Source: Clostridiales bacterium
GTDB taxonomy: Bacteria; Bacillota; Clostridia; Oscillospirales; Oscillospiraceae
Direction: 5' to 3'
Length of the DNA stretch: 64,000 bases
Assembly (NCBI GenBank): GCA_004557655.1
Contig: SFGJ01000001.1
Location: forward strand, 124,001 to 188,000
Shown: piece after piece, positions 34,874 to 43,940 of the stretch
Numbering within the stretch: position 1 is the stretch's first letter
How the letters are laid out: each line of letters begins with the position of its first letter
The notes under the pieces: model-generated
Told to the model about the DNA's origin: nothing
The model's database searches: none
What the model saw: the letters and a program-made list of their open reading frames with translations, nothing else
Position numbers and translations under genes: made by a program

Positions 34874-36129
34874 GTGTTCTCCCTCTCACCCTCGTCAATT
34901 CCCGTGGAAATCAATTTAACATTCACCTGGTAATTACCCTTTGCGCTGACATTATCATAGCCACTCACTACGATTTTAGCTGGCAAAGTGTACTCCCCGG
35001 CAATGTTGAGATTGCCGAAATCCACCACCGCCACAATCTGCTCATCCGTGATGGCCTCGATCTCAGACGTTACTCCGCGAAGTGTAACCTGAATGCTCTC
35101 GGTAATGCACTTTCCCGTAAAGCCTTCTTTCACCCGCTCCACAAGGAATTGAGTCACAGTGACCGTTTTCTCCGTGACCCCGGTAACGCTAAAGCTCACC
35201 GTAGCGCTCTGGTTTTCACCCACCAACTCAGTGTCTTCCGGGGCAATAATGTCATAATACAGGACCTGCGACTGGGAAATATCCTGAAGGTACACAGTAT
35301 CCAAAGCTATGCTTGTAATGGTGTTGAGCACATCCTTCTCACCCGCCAGAGTAACGGAGCGGGGAGCGATCGTGTATTCTATCTGTGCAAGGGTGGATCC
35401 GGACGACTCCCGCACGATGATCTCCAGCGGCACTTCTTTTGTAGTCTTCACCGGCACCTTCACCTGTACAAGTTTCACGGTGGGCCGAATGGCCGAATTC
35501 TCCACCGCGATATCATTGTAGTCGTACAGAGTAAAGCCCACAGCATTTTCATAGGACTTATCAGCGCCGTTAATATCCACCGACAGCTTGGCATAGCTGA
35601 TATTCACCAGGTCATCCCGCTGTCCGTGGAGAAGGATGGACTGCGTATCCAGGATCGGCTTCTCAGCATAGAAATCCTTTTTGGGGGCGCCGGTCACTTC
35701 GCATTTAACGGGAACCTCCTTGGAAAACAGTTCACCCACCGTCACCGTCACCCGGTATGCGCTGGCCCAATCCACAGAGATGGCGTTTTTTGACACTCCA
35801 TCCGGAAAAATCACCTGATACGACAGGCTTTGCGTGCCCACCTCTGTGATGGAGCTTGTGTCCACGACGATGCGAATGTCATCTTTATTCATCTTGTAGA
35901 GTTGGCGGCGAGGGCCCTTCAGCGTGAGGTCAATGGTGGTGTCATAGCCGGACAGCAGCATAAGGCCCTTGTCAGCCATAATCGTGCTCTCACCGGCAAA
36001 CTCCACAGGAATATCCTTCACTGTCATAGGGACGCTGGGCATACGCACCGTGTCCACATACAGCCAAATAGCAATGGCAGCCACAATAGATGCCGCGATT
36101 CGCACCGCTTTACGCTTTTTATTCATCAT
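34870..36129 (-). CDS. cdaR: YbbR-domain protein, CdaA regulator
   Basis: 419 residues with an N-terminal transmembrane helix (about 9-26, IAASIVAAIAIWLYVDT) and an extracytoplasmic series of about four YbbR repeats rich in beta strands. CdaR binds CdaA and modulates c-di-AMP synthesis in Bacillus. Its start overlaps the cdaA 3' end by 11 bases. No glmM follows, unlike the usual cdaA-cdaR-glmM operon. Confidence 0.9.
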   Translation of the reverse strand: MMNKKRKAVRIAASIVAAIAIWLYVDTVRMPSVPMTVKDIPVEFAGESTIMADKGLMLLSGYDTTIDLTLKGPRRQLYKMNKDDIRIVVDTSSITEVGTQSLSYQVIFPDGVSKNAISVDWASAYRVTVTVGELFSKEVPVKCEVTGAPKKDFYAEKPILDTQSILLHGQRDDLVNISYAKLSVDINGADKSYENAVGFTLYDYNDIAVENSAIRPTVKLVQVKVPVKTTKEVPLEIIVRESSGSTLAQIEYTIAPRSVTLAGEKDVLNTITSIALDTVYLQDISQSQVLYYDIIAPEDTELVGENQSATVSFSVTGVTEKTVTVTQFLVERVKEGFTGKCITESIQVTLRGVTSEIEAITDEQIVAVVDFGNLNIAGEYTLPAKIVVSGYDNVSAKGNYQVNVKLISTGIDEGERENT

Positions 36130-37003
36130 CGCTGCCCCCCTTCATTCGGCGCAAACGATCCAGCCAAACGCTCTTTTGTGACGGCTGCTCTTCCGCCTCC
36201 GCTGTGGGCATGAGTTCGTTTTTCAGCAGTTTTTCAAGGGTCTCGGGCATCAGATGCCGCTTGAGCATCCCGCCAATAGCCACTGAAATGGACCCGGTTT
36301 CCTCGGATACGATAACTACCACCGCGTCGGAGTTTTCGCTCATGCCAATTCCCGCCCGGTGGCGCATACCTAAATCTCTGCTGAGATTCACATTTTTAGA
36401 CAGAGGAAGCATACATCCGGCGCCCAGAATACGGCCGTTGCGGATGATCACAGCTCCGTCGTGCATAGGAGCTTTCACGAAGAAGATGTTTTTCAGCAGC
36501 TCGCTGGATACAGCGGCATCCAGCGTAGTGCCGCTGCGAAGCATATCATTCAGCAGCAGCCTGCGCTCAAAAACGATCAGAACGCCCGTGCGGGTCTTTG
36601 ACATCTCGGTACAGGCAATGACAGTCTGATCAATTGCCTTTTCCAGCTCCGTGCTCTGCTGCTCCGGAGAGAGGAATCGTAAAAGCCGGATATTCTTGCT
36701 GCCGAGCTGCTCAAGTCCTCGGCGCAGCTCCGGTTGGAAAACGATGAACAGAGCCAGAACGCCCCATTCCACCACATAACTCAAAATATAGTTGATGCCC
36801 CGCAAATTCAGTATGGATGAGAGCCATAGGGCCAGAATAAAGATCACAACACCCTTGAGGATATTCTCGGCGCGGGTACTGCGCACCAGTCTCAGCAGCT
36901 TATAGATTGCAAAGGACATGATGGCTATATCCAGCACGTCGGTGATCCGAACCAGCATCAGATATCGCCACACATATTGCAGCACAGAAATGATAGAATC
37001 CAC
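36119..37003 (-). CDS. cdaA: Diadenylate cyclase CdaA
   Basis: Makes c-di-AMP from two ATP at the membrane, 294 residues. Three N-terminal transmembrane helices, then FQPELRRGLEQLG, and the DAC active site with DGA in MHDGAVIIRNGRILGAG and RHR in LGMRHRAGIGMSE. I place the start at GTG 37003, where AAAGGAG lies 6 nt upstream; an ATG frame from 37045 or 37036 has no RBS and crosses the expected leader. Promoter proximal gene of the 17-gene run. Confidence 0.93.
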   Translation of the reverse strand: MDSIISVLQYVWRYLMLVRITDVLDIAIMSFAIYKLLRLVRSTRAENILKGVVIFILALWLSSILNLRGINYILSYVVEWGVLALFIVFQPELRRGLEQLGSKNIRLLRFLSPEQQSTELEKAIDQTVIACTEMSKTRTGVLIVFERRLLLNDMLRSGTTLDAAVSSELLKNIFFVKAPMHDGAVIIRNGRILGAGCMLPLSKNVNLSRDLGMRHRAGIGMSENSDAVVVIVSEETGSISVAIGGMLKRHLMPETLEKLLKNELMPTAEAEEQPSQKSVWLDRLRRMKGGSDDE

Positions 37004-37047
37004 AGTCTGCTCCTTTCCTGTACAAATAGTTGCCATAGATAACACTT

Positions 37048-37076
37048 ATTATATATATAATCTCGGAAAAAAGCAA
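37048..37076 (-). promoter_or_regulatory. Sigma-A promoter of the cdaA-to-rsgA run
   Basis: TTGCTT (37071-37076) and TATAAT (37048-37053) on the minus strand are spaced by 17 nt. It begins just after the cysteine desulfurase stop. No other convincing promoter was seen within the following 16 kb, though internal ones in coding sequence cannot be excluded. Confidence 0.7.
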
Positions 37077-37082
37077 CAGGAA

Positions 37083-38225
37083 CTATACAGTTTTCTTTGT
37101 ATTCTCCCTAAGAATACTTCCAACTTCCCGCAAAAAAATATCGATATGCATCTCCGTATTGAAAACCGACGGACTAATGCGCACTGTTCCTGTTTCCAGG
37201 GTACCGGCGGTGCGGTGCGCCAAGGGTGCGCAGTGCAGTCCCGCCCGCACGGCGATCTGCCGTTTTGCCAGTTCCTCCCCTATCAACTCGCTGTCCACGC
37301 CTTTCACCCGGAAAGACAGCACGCCTGTCTGGACCATATCGTTTTCATCCGTAAAAATCTCCACGCCCGGCAGGCGCGAAAGTCCTACGGATGCGCGGCG
37401 TGTCAGCCGCTTTTCCCGCAGAGCAATGCGCTCCGGTCCGGTTCGTCTGACAAATTTTATGCCCTCCAACAGTCCGGCAATGCCCGGCATATTGTGTGTC
37501 CCGGCCTCCAGACGATCCGGCAGATCGGCTGGCATCGTCGGCGATCGGGAAGCACTGCCCGTTCCGCCGCATAAGAGTGGCTGTGCCTTCTGGCCGCACA
37601 GCAGCAGCCCCATTCCCTGGGGCCCGTAAAGGCCTTTGTGCCCGGGCATCGCCACAAAGGCCGCTTCCCACGCGGATAGGGAAACAGGCAGGATTCCCGC
37701 CGATTGGGAGGCGTCCACGATGAGTGGCGTGTGGAATTTCTTGCACAGCATCGCCAGCTCCTCTACCGGCTGTATGCACCCGAACACATTGGACACATGG
37801 TTGCAAATCACGACATCCACGCCCCGCCGAAGCGCCTTTTGGAATCCCTCCAGCATTTTTTCCGGTCTGAACAGCGGTGCATCGATCACCACGATCTCCA
37901 CCCCCGGAATGCTGTGCAGCACCCGGGTCACGGCGTTATGCTCATATCCGCTCACCGCCACCCGGCAACCGGGTCGCACCAGAGTGCGAATAGCAATATT
38001 CAGCCCATGGGTCGCATTGGAGGTAAACACCACCTGCTCAGGCGACGGCACTCCGAACAGTTCCGCCGCCGCTTCCCGGCAGGAAAACGCCGTCTGCATC
38101 GCTTTCTGGGATGCCGGGTAGTTTCCACGTCCCGGCGAGGACATCTCCCCAACCGCATGTGCCATGGCCCATGCCACGGAAGGCGGCTTTTCCATCGTAG
38201 TAGCTCCGCTGTCCAGGTAGATCAT
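37083..38225 (-). CDS. Cysteine desulfurase family protein (class V aminotransferase fold)
   Basis: PLP enzyme of 380 residues. It shows TSNATHGLNIAI, VSNVFGCIQPVEEL, the PLP aspartate region IVDASQSAGILP, the PLP lysine in MPGHKGLYGPQG and a catalytic-loop cysteine in RAGLHCAPLAHR, the last typical of the SufS-like clostridial subgroup. It should draw sulfur (or selenium) from cysteine. The upstream gene, overlapping by four bases, encodes a DUF3343 carrier-like protein, so the pair probably delivers persulfide for a specific target rather than general Fe-S assembly (no scaffold gene nearby). Confidence 0.88.
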   Translation of the reverse strand: MIYLDSGATTMEKPPSVAWAMAHAVGEMSSPGRGNYPASQKAMQTAFSCREAAAELFGVPSPEQVVFTSNATHGLNIAIRTLVRPGCRVAVSGYEHNAVTRVLHSIPGVEIVVIDAPLFRPEKMLEGFQKALRRGVDVVICNHVSNVFGCIQPVEELAMLCKKFHTPLIVDASQSAGILPVSLSAWEAAFVAMPGHKGLYGPQGMGLLLCGQKAQPLLCGGTGSASRSPTMPADLPDRLEAGTHNMPGIAGLLEGIKFVRRTGPERIALREKRLTRRASVGLSRLPGVEIFTDENDMVQTGVLSFRVKGVDSELIGEELAKRQIAVRAGLHCAPLAHRTAGTLETGTVRISPSVFNTEMHIDIFLREVGSILRENTKKTV

Positions 38226-38473
38226 ACTCTCACCTCTCGGTATCCGCCCTGTGTTTTTTCATGGACGGACAGGGGTGTTAAGCCACTGCGCCGCAGGCAA
38301 TCCATAGCTTGCCAAAGCTTCTCTCTTCTTATTTTAACCGCGTAGCTGCACCCGAGCTCCGTTAGGTCAACCGGCGCCCGAAAAATTATTGCCCAAACGC
38401 CACAATCCTCCAGGATGCGCATCATGCGCTGCGCCTGGGTCACGGAACGGGCGATAATGATCACATATTCCAT
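38222..38473 (-). CDS. DUF3343 protein, putative Se/S carrier
   Basis: 83 residues, beginning MEYVIIIARSVTQAQRMMRI and including DLTELGCSYAVKIRREK with the single conserved cysteine (about residue 41) expected to carry a persulfide or selenosulfide. ATG 38473 follows AGGAGG by 9 nt; the frame is open further upstream but without RBS. Its ATGA overlap with the desulfurase gene supports direct cooperation. Confidence 0.83.
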   Translation of the reverse strand: MEYVIIIARSVTQAQRMMRILEDCGVWAIIFRAPVDLTELGCSYAVKIRREKLWQAMDCLRRSGLTPLSVHEKTQGGYREVRV

Positions 38474-38544
38474 ACTGCCATTCCTCCTCATGCCATATTT
38501 TATGTGCCGAATCGGATCTTTGACACCCTCCAAAGCGCAAAAGA

Positions 38545-38570
38545 TCCGGCATCCGAAAACGGATGCCGGA
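38545..38570 (-). terminator. Terminator of the 48626-38591 operon
   Basis: Perfect 11-bp stem (38545-38555 with 38560-38570), AAAA loop, about 20 nt past the ispH-rpsA stop, followed on the minus strand by TCTTTTGC. Confidence 0.8.
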
Positions 38571-38590
38571 CCCAAAGAATTTACTTGAAA

Positions 38591-40564
38591 TTATTCCTCA
38601 GTCTCAGCGGCCTCTGCCTCATCCTCGGTAGTCTCTTCCCCGTGACCGCCCAGCAGAGCACGGATGGACAGAGAGATCTTCTGCTTCTCCTCATCGACAG
38701 CAGTGATCTTGGCGTCCACCATCTGGCCCTCGGACAGAACATCACCGGGCTTCTCAATGCGGCGGTCAGCGATCTGGGAAATGTGGATCAGACCATCCAC
38801 ACCGGGAACAACCTCGGCAAAGGCACCGAAGGTCATCAACTTCACGATGCGCACATTGGCAACATCGCCCACGTGATAGGTCTCCATAAACTTATCCCAA
38901 GGATTGCAGGAACGATCCTTCACGCCCAAAGAAATCTTGTGCTTCTCGGGGTCGAAGGAAATGACATACACATCCAGAGTGTCGCCCACAGAAACCACCT
39001 CAGCGGGGTTCTTGATGCGGGACCAAGACAGCTCGGAGATATGTACCATACCGTCCACGCCGCCGATGTCCACAAACACGCCGTAGCTGGTCATAGACTT
39101 CACGGTACCGGTGTAGTGCTTGCCAACCTCAATGCTTTCCCAGACAGCCGCCTGGGCAGCCTGACGAGCCTCGAACTGAACCGCACGGATGGAGCCCACC
39201 ACACGGCGGCGGGCACGATTGACCTCGGTGATGCGCAGGGATACAGTCTGGCCGACCATCTCGCTGAGCTCGGCGCCACGAGGCATACCGCTCTGAGAAG
39301 CTGGCACAAACACACGTACGCCCTTGACATTCACGACGATACCGCCCTTGTTTTCCTCGGTGACCTTACCTTCCAGTGTGGTCTTGTTCTCACGGGCGAT
39401 CTCGATGTCTTCCCAGACCTTCACAGCGTCCAAACGCTTCTTGGAGAGCATAGCATAGCCTTCCACGTCATTGACGCGGATGATGTAGGTCTCGATTTCA
39501 TCGCCAACCTTCACCACATCCTCGGGCTTGACATTGGGGTCAGCGCTCAACTCATCCACAGCAATGTAGCCTGCCTGCTTGCAGCCCAGATCTACCTGGA
39601 CTTCGGTGGGGCCTACCGCCGTCACGATACCGGTTACCTTCTCTCCTGTATTTAAAGTCTTAAAAGATTTTTCCAGCAGTTCCTCGAAGCTCTCCTCAGT
39701 GGCTTCCTTGTTCTTGATTTCTTCGCTCATCGTTGTATATACCTCCTTAATGATGCCCGCTGGCGTAGACGCACCGGCCGTAAGACCTGCCACAAGACAT
39801 CCTTCAAAAAGGTCTGACGAGAGTTCATCGGCCCGTTCGATCTGAACGACCCGTCCGCATTTCTCCCTGCAAATCTCCGCTAAATGCTTGGTATTGGCAC
39901 TTTTTCGGTCTCCGACTACGACCATGACATCCACTTTGGCCGCCAATTCAGCAGCCTCCGCTTGACGCCTATACGTAGCATTACATATTGTATCAAATAT
40001 TTTTACATTTGTACACTGTTTTTTTAAAATTTCTTTTGAACATTCCCAAATGGCCCGCACACAAGTGGTTTGAGCGACCGCTGTTATGGGCAGATCCTTG
40101 CGTTTGGGATTCTCAGAAAGCCATCTCTCCAGCTCCTCCGGCCCGGGCAAGACCACCGACTGATTCGACCAGCTTGCCACGCCCATGATCTCCGGATGGT
40201 TCGGCTCACCGATGATGAGGGGTATTCTCCCATCGTCCTGTGCCTGCGCCACAAGCTGCTGGATGCGCAGCACATTGGGACAGGTGGCGTTGACACACTG
40301 AGCACCCAGCTCCTCCAGTCTCTGAAAAACTTCTTTCTTTTCTCCGTGAGATCGAATCAAAACAGTCTCACCGGGACGAATCTCCTCCCAGGACTCCGCC
40401 TTGCGCATTCCCAGAGCCTCCAGCTCCGAAACCACATTGGCGTTATGGATGATGCTGCCCAGCATCACGCAAGGGTTCCCCTGCCCCGTCGTTTCCCGGG
40501 CCATATCCACCGCCCGCTTCACGCCGTAACAAAACCCCGCGCTCCCGGCCAACGTCACATCCAT
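38591..40564 (-). CDS. ispH: Fused 4-hydroxy-3-methylbut-2-enyl diphosphate reductase / ribosomal protein S1-like protein
   Basis: Bifunctional protein of 657 residues. Residues 1-280 are IspH, last enzyme of the MEP isoprenoid pathway, with the three Fe-S cysteines C12, C95 and C194. After a short acidic linker (MSEEIKNKEATEESFEELLE) four S1 RNA-binding repeats follow, starting near GEKVTGIVTAVG, LEGKVTEENKGG, YTGTVKSMTSYG and NVRIVKLMTFGA. This fusion is characteristic of Clostridia. The C-terminal tail is acidic (EETTEDEAEAAETEE). The start overlaps plsC by 10 bases; GAGGAG lies upstream. Confidence 0.95.
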   Translation of the reverse strand: MDVTLAGSAGFCYGVKRAVDMARETTGQGNPCVMLGSIIHNANVVSELEALGMRKAESWEEIRPGETVLIRSHGEKKEVFQRLEELGAQCVNATCPNVLRIQQLVAQAQDDGRIPLIIGEPNHPEIMGVASWSNQSVVLPGPEELERWLSENPKRKDLPITAVAQTTCVRAIWECSKEILKKQCTNVKIFDTICNATYRRQAEAAELAAKVDVMVVVGDRKSANTKHLAEICREKCGRVVQIERADELSSDLFEGCLVAGLTAGASTPAGIIKEVYTTMSEEIKNKEATEESFEELLEKSFKTLNTGEKVTGIVTAVGPTEVQVDLGCKQAGYIAVDELSADPNVKPEDVVKVGDEIETYIIRVNDVEGYAMLSKKRLDAVKVWEDIEIARENKTTLEGKVTEENKGGIVVNVKGVRVFVPASQSGMPRGAELSEMVGQTVSLRITEVNRARRRVVGSIRAVQFEARQAAQAAVWESIEVGKHYTGTVKSMTSYGVFVDIGGVDGMVHISELSWSRIKNPAEVVSVGDTLDVYVISFDPEKHKISLGVKDRSCNPWDKFMETYHVGDVANVRIVKLMTFGAFAEVVPGVDGLIHISQIADRRIEKPGDVLSEGQMVDAKITAVDEEKQKISLSIRALLGGHGEETTEDEAEAAETEE

Positions 40565-41160
40565 ACTTCTCCTCCCAGCTCATACGCCTGCCGCATCACC
40601 TCGTTGGCATTGGTCTGGTACTCCTCCACCGTACCCTTTCTGCCGGTATACACCGGGGCAAAGGGCTTGCCGAAAATGATGGGCACCGTGGCAAACAATC
40701 GCTTTTGCGTCCCGATATAAATCGGTAACAGCCTTGCACCGGCCCGAATGGCCATCATGGCCACTCCCCCCTTGGGTCGCAACCCCTTATTCTTTTTTCG
40801 CACACGTGTTCCTTCCGGAAACACCATCAGCATAAACCCATCCTTCAGTGCTTGAATGGATTTTTTCACAGCGCCTATGTCTGAGTGCCCCCGATTCACA
40901 GGAAACACTCCCAAATTATTCAGGAATGTGCGCAAGACCGGTATCTTAAAGAGCTGCGCCTTGCCCATGATCCGCAGATTAGCCTCACGCCCCAGAGCGG
41001 TAATCAGCAGGATCGGATCCCAGTTGCTGCTGTGATTGGGGCACAGGAGCACCGGCTCGTCCTTGGGCACATTCTCCAATCCCTCCACCCGAATGGGATG
41101 CAGGAAATTGGCGATGGGCTGCACGATGTCATATACCGTGGAATAATATTTGCTGCTCAT
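40555..41160 (-). CDS. plsC: 1-acyl-sn-glycerol-3-phosphate acyltransferase
   Basis: Second acylation step of phospholipid synthesis, 201 residues. The catalytic HX4D motif is NHSSNWDP (about 42-49); the phosphate-binding motif is FPEGTR (about 115), followed by GVAMMAIRAGARLLPIYIG. An N-terminal hydrophobic patch suggests peripheral membrane binding. Overlaps cmk by four bases and ispH-rpsA by ten. Confidence 0.93.
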   Translation of the reverse strand: MSSKYYSTVYDIVQPIANFLHPIRVEGLENVPKDEPVLLCPNHSSNWDPILLITALGREANLRIMGKAQLFKIPVLRTFLNNLGVFPVNRGHSDIGAVKKSIQALKDGFMLMVFPEGTRVRKKNKGLRPKGGVAMMAIRAGARLLPIYIGTQKRLFATVPIIFGKPFAPVYTGRKGTVEEYQTNANEVMRQAYELGGEVWM

Positions 41161-41834
41161 AGCTGTGTCCGCCTCCTGATCACCTGCATAATGGCCTCCT
41201 TGCTCTGCTGAAAATCCATGTCCGTGGTGTCAACCCTAATGGCGTCCTCTGCCTCCTGCAGGGGAGCCGCATCCCGGTGACTGTCCGCCCAGTCCCGCTG
41301 TTTCATCTCCTCCAGCACCTGCTCAAAGGGTTTGGGAGTTCCCCGCAGCTCCAGTTCCGCGGTACGGCGTCGTGCACGCACCTCCACATCGGCGGTCAGG
41401 AATATCTTTACTTGCGCATCAGGCAGCACCACGGTGCCGATGTCCCGCCCGTCCATGATTACACTGCTGCGCCGGGCCATATCCCGCTGCATCTCCAATA
41501 GATAGTCCCGTACCGGCGGAATGGCGGACACAGCAGAGGCATACATGGAAATTTCCGGCAGCCGAATCTGCTCCGTCACATCCTCGCCGTTGAGGAGCAT
41601 ATGCTGCAAGCCGTCCTCGCTGTAACACATATCCACATGGATCAGAGGTAAAGCAGCCACCACAGCGCCCGCATCCTTGGGGTCAATGCCTTCCCTAAAA
41701 ATATAGTAACCTATGGTACGGTAAATGGCACCGGTATCCACATATACGATGCCCAGCTCCCGGGCTACCGCCTTGCTCAGTGTGCTCTTGCCTGCGCCGG
41801 AAGGTCCGTCCACCGCCACGGAATATATGCTCAT
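41157..41834 (-). CDS. cmk: Cytidylate kinase
   Basis: CMP/dCMP kinase of 225 residues. P-loop VAVDGPSGAGKST (7-19), YVDTGAIYRTIGYY, the CMP-insert domain, and IMDGRDIGTVVLPDAQVKIF with RARRR lid residues. ATG 41834 overlaps the preceding stop as ATGA; 20 extra in-frame codons upstream are inside the flavoprotein gene. The cmk-plsC-ispH-rpsA order is conserved in Clostridia. Confidence 0.95.
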   Translation of the reverse strand: MSIYSVAVDGPSGAGKSTLSKAVARELGIVYVDTGAIYRTIGYYIFREGIDPKDAGAVVAALPLIHVDMCYSEDGLQHMLLNGEDVTEQIRLPEISMYASAVSAIPPVRDYLLEMQRDMARRSSVIMDGRDIGTVVLPDAQVKIFLTADVEVRARRRTAELELRGTPKPFEQVLEEMKQRDWADSHRDAAPLQEAEDAIRVDTTDMDFQQSKEAIMQVIRRRTQL

Positions 41835-43081
41835 ACTCTTTTCTCTCCTTCTGTTTCTGCGGCGGCAATGCCTGCCGCTCTCCCTGTAGACCATGCGATC
41901 TGCAGATTAAATCCGCCGGTGTAGGCATCCACATCCAAAATCTCCCCGGCAAAGAAAAGCCCCCGCACTTTTTTGGATTCCATGCTGTTGGGATTCACTT
42001 CCCCCACTTTTATACCGCCGGAGGTAATGATGGCTTCCGCCACAGGCCGAGGCCCGGAAACGGAAATCGTAAAATGCTTTATTTCCCGCAGCAGCGCTCG
42101 CCGCTGCTCTTTTTTCAGGGAATTCGCTTTCAGGTCCGGTGGTATGTCCAAACGCTCACAGAAAACCGGTACCATGCTGCCGGGCAGCAGATGCAAAAGA
42201 ATATTATCCATGTTACGGTTGCTCTGCTCCCGCAGATCCCGCAGCAGCCGCTCGTCCAGTTTCTCCTCGCTTAGTGCGGGCTTTAGATCAACAGACAGCC
42301 GATAGTTGTGCTTGTCCCAGTCCCGCAGATGGGCACTGGAAGACAGCACCAGCGGTCCGGAAACGCCAAAGTGAGTAAACAGCATCTCGCCGAACTCGCT
42401 GAACACCGCTTTCCCTTTCTCGTTCAGCACCGTTACCTGCACATTCTTCAGTGCCAACCCCTGCATCTGCGCGCAGCAGGGGTCGTCGCTCACCAGCGGC
42501 ACGAGAGAACCCTGCGGTTCAACTATGGTGTGCCCCAGTTCAAATGCCATGCGGTAGCCGTCTCCGGTAGAGCCTGTCCCCGGATAGGACAATCCCCCGG
42601 TAGCTAAAATAACCCCTTGTGCGGGATAATCCGCCTTTTCACCCTTTACCCCGCAAACGGTGCCGTCCCCGGCAATAATGGAAACCGCCCGGTCATGCTC
42701 CCATCGCACGCCCAGCTGCTCCATCCGCCGCTTCAGTGCCCCGGATACATCAAAGGCGCAATCCGACTGCGGAAAAACACGGCTTCCCCGTTCCGTCTTC
42801 AGCGGCACACCGATCTCCCGGAAAAAAGTCATGGTGTCCGCACTTGTAAAGCGCGTCAGCGCACTATATAGGAACCGCCCATTGCGCGGAATGTGGGCCA
42901 TCAATTCCTCCAGCGGGCAGTTGTTGGTCACATTGCACCGGCCCTTCCCGGTAATATTCAGCTTCTTGCCCAGCCGTTCATTTGGCTCCAGCAGGCGGAC
43001 ACTTGCCCCCCGCTCCGCCGCGGAAATGGCCGCCATCATACCGGCAGCCCCGCCGCCGATGACAACGATCTGTTTACTCAT
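41831..43081 (-). CDS. BaiN/HI0933-family NAD(P)/FAD-dependent oxidoreductase
   Basis: Flavoprotein of 416 residues. The FAD Rossmann motif VIGGGAAGMMAAISAAERGA opens the protein, followed by NERLGKKLNITGKGRCNVTN, ATGGLSYPGTGSTGDGY and the C-terminal FFAGEILDVDAYTGGFNLQIAWSTGR, all hallmarks of the family (also called aminoacetone oxidase-like or RdsA). Substrate unknown; one characterised member reduces bile-acid intermediates. ATG 43081 is preferred; it overlaps the RpiR-type gene by eight bases. A 30-codon extension upstream is not conserved. Confidence 0.88.
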   Translation of the reverse strand: MSKQIVVIGGGAAGMMAAISAAERGASVRLLEPNERLGKKLNITGKGRCNVTNNCPLEELMAHIPRNGRFLYSALTRFTSADTMTFFREIGVPLKTERGSRVFPQSDCAFDVSGALKRRMEQLGVRWEHDRAVSIIAGDGTVCGVKGEKADYPAQGVILATGGLSYPGTGSTGDGYRMAFELGHTIVEPQGSLVPLVSDDPCCAQMQGLALKNVQVTVLNEKGKAVFSEFGEMLFTHFGVSGPLVLSSSAHLRDWDKHNYRLSVDLKPALSEEKLDERLLRDLREQSNRNMDNILLHLLPGSMVPVFCERLDIPPDLKANSLKKEQRRALLREIKHFTISVSGPRPVAEAIITSGGIKVGEVNPNSMESKKVRGLFFAGEILDVDAYTGGFNLQIAWSTGRAAGIAAAETEGEKRV

Positions 43082-43940
43082 CTTCCTCATACCCGAAGAT
43101 CCCGTACCGGGACCACACCCGCTCCAGCTCCGAAAAGTTCTCAGCGGTCTCAGCACTTTTTTGCTGTCCAACAGCCATAATCAATGCGTTGAGCAAGCTC
43201 ACCGGCGCCGCCATAGAGTCCACAAAGGAGATCATATCACTGCTCACCAAAAGCGATGCGCTGGCCATTTTATATAAAGGCGACATTTTACTGTCCGTTA
43301 CGGCTATGACATCCGCCCCCCGGTCCCGGGCAAAGCGCACAGCATTCACAGCCATCTTGGAATATCGCGGAAAACTGATGCCCACCAGCACGTCCCCCGG
43401 GCCAATGCGCAGCATCTGGTCGAAAATCTCACCCGCCGCCGAGCTTTGCACCAGCGTTACATTCTCAAAAATCAGGTGAAAATAAAAATTCAGATACCCC
43501 GCCAGAAAAGAGGAGGACCGCACGCCCAGCAGGTAGATATGCTTCGCCCCCATGAGTTTTTCCACAGCTAGATCGAACTCCGTACGATCCATGCGTTCAA
43601 TGGTATTGCGGATGGTTTCCATATCCCGCTGCATAACACTGCCGGCAATATCACTGCCGTTGATCTGGTGACCGGAGGCCTCGATGCGCTGAATACTGGT
43701 CAGTTTACCACGGATCAGCTCCTGCAGCGCCTTCTGCATGGCCGGATACCCATCATACCCCAGCTGCGATGCAAAACGCACCACCGTAGATTCGCTGACC
43801 TGCGCGATCTGTCCCAAACGGCAAGCAGTCATAAAGGCCGCCTTGTCGTAATTGGAGAGTATGTAATTTGCGATCCGCTTCTGGCCTTTGGAAAAATCAT
43901 CCATTCCCGTGCGTATCAGATGCAGCACATTATGGGTCAT
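43074..43940 (-). CDS. MurR/RpiR family transcriptional regulator
   Basis: 288 residues: N-terminal RpiR helix-turn-helix (about 1-77, KGQKRIANYILSNYDKAAFM, VSESTVVRFASQLGYDGYP) and a C-terminal SIS sugar-phosphate-binding domain (MGAKHIYLLGVRSSSFLAGY, DVLVGISFPRYSK). It should sense a phosphosugar, perhaps a cell-wall amino sugar. I start at ATG 43940, eight nt after AAGGGAG; ATG 43946 is possible. It sits inside a housekeeping run with no sugar genes nearby, so its targets are elsewhere. Confidence 0.88.
   Translation of the reverse strand: MTHNVLHLIRTGMDDFSKGQKRIANYILSNYDKAAFMTACRLGQIAQVSESTVVRFASQLGYDGYPAMQKALQELIRGKLTSIQRIEASGHQINGSDIAGSVMQRDMETIRNTIERMDRTEFDLAVEKLMGAKHIYLLGVRSSSFLAGYLNFYFHLIFENVTLVQSSAAGEIFDQMLRIGPGDVLVGISFPRYSKMAVNAVRFARDRGADVIAVTDSKMSPLYKMASASLLVSSDMISFVDSMAAPVSLLNALIMAVGQQKSAETAENFSELERVWSRYGIFGYEEDE

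Noticed and set aside
38504..39655. Plus-strand frame of 383 codons
   Set aside because: Antisense to the S1 repeats of the ispH-rpsA fusion; product of codon bias, no family resemblance.
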